Origin: CAYSPT01 sp964432985
Lineage (GTDB): Bacteria > Muiribacteriota > CAYSPT01
Length of the DNA stretch: 20,083 bases
Reading direction: 5' to 3'
Assembly (NCBI GenBank): GCA_964432985.1
Contig: CAYSPT010000084.1
Span: 1 to 20,083, forward strand
Below, one piece after another: positions 19,952 through 20,083 of this stretch. Each line of letters starts with the position of its first letter. Position 1 is the first letter of the stretch. The notes under the pieces are model-generated. The model was given only the letters and a program-made list of their open reading frames with translations, searched no databases and was not told where the DNA came from. Made by a program: the position numbers and the translations under genes.

Positions 19952-19967
19952 AGCTGATAAATCAGCT
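19952..19967. repeat. 16-nt palindrome downstream of tuf, related to those in fusA
   Basis: AGCTGAT-AA-ATCAGCT has perfect 7-bp arms with a 2-nt centre. Its minus-strand 14-mer AGCTGATTTATCAG is identical to 2188-2201 inside fusA. It lies in the 118-base tuf-rpmG spacer. No U-run follows on either strand, so it is not an obvious terminator. Confidence 0.75.
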
Positions 19968-20003
19968 TTCGATTTCGTCTGCTACTCAAATTACGAGTTA
20001 TCG

Positions 20004-20083
20004 TTACTCAATAACTTTGGCAATAACGCCGGCGCCGACCGTGTGACCACCCTCGCGGACCGCGAAACGCAGCCCCTGCTCCA
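20004..20083 (-). CDS. tuf: Elongation factor Tu, C-terminal fragment (gene begins outside the window)
   Basis: The visible codons read EQGLRFAVREGGHTVGAG then VIAKVIE and stop (TAA at 20004-20006), the conserved end of EF-Tu domain III. The REGGHTVGAGV form with His is common in Chloroflexota- and Thermus-like EF-Tu. It is upstream of rpmG in transcription order. Because another tuf begins at the opposite edge of the window, the two belong to different gene copies unless the region is duplicated. Only 26 codons can be judged. Confidence 0.95.
   Translation of the reverse strand, partial: EQGLRFAVREGGHTVGAGVIAKVIE

Noticed and set aside
19952..19967. Terminator after the upstream tuf gene
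   Set aside because: The stem is perfect but short with a 2-nt loop, and no T-run follows in the transcribed direction.

Overview
The window is the transcription/translation core region of a bacterial chromosome. Every convincing gene lies on the minus strand, so transcription runs from high to low coordinates. In that order: the last 26 codons of one tuf gene (EF-Tu), rpmG (L33), tRNA-Trp(CCA), secE, nusG, rplK, rplA, rplJ, rplL, an intrinsic terminator, a promoter, rpoB, rpoC, a repeat-rich spacer, a promoter, rpsL, rpsG, fusA, and the first 17 codons of a second tuf gene. This is the fused tuf-secE-nusG-rplKAJL-rpoBC / str-operon order found in many bacterial phyla. No virus, plasmid, CRISPR array, integrase or defence genes are visible.

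The proteins (HYRW-ending S7, four-cysteine L33, NusG, L11, S12 and the EF-Tu ends) look like those of Chloroflexota, Actinomycetota or Bacillota and related uncultured lineages. I could not place the organism more precisely from sequence alone.

The main oddity is the RNA polymerase core. RpoC is 2,348 residues and RpoB 1,596, against roughly 1,200 each in Bacillus. RpoC carries about 1,030 extra residues inside the trigger loop, at the position of E. coli SI3, built from repeated beta-hairpin modules. RpoB carries a six-cysteine insert near its N-terminus, an expanded triple module before the rifampicin region, a further module near residue 900, and an unrecognised insert of about 185 residues near the C-terminus. 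All catalytic and zinc-binding motifs are intact, so the enzyme should be functional.

The second oddity is in the DNA between genes. The spacers are full of short perfect inverted repeats, many with 6-bp arms and a 2-nt centre. They include twin 16-nt palindromic repeats in the rpsL leader, serial palindromes between fusA and rpsG, and a roughly 430-bp block of three direct and one inverted degenerate repeat copies between rpoC and rpsL. Four such palindromes lie side by side inside the first 22 codons of fusA and appear to account for an N-terminal extension of EF-G. This suggests a small palindromic element spreading through the genome, here entering an essential gene in frame.

The genes probably form at least three transcription units: one reading through secE-nusG-rplKAJL and stopping at the terminator at 16170-16202; rpoBC from a strong promoter at 15946-15975 with a leader of about 220 nt; and rpsL-rpsG-fusA-tuf from a promoter at 3300-3328.
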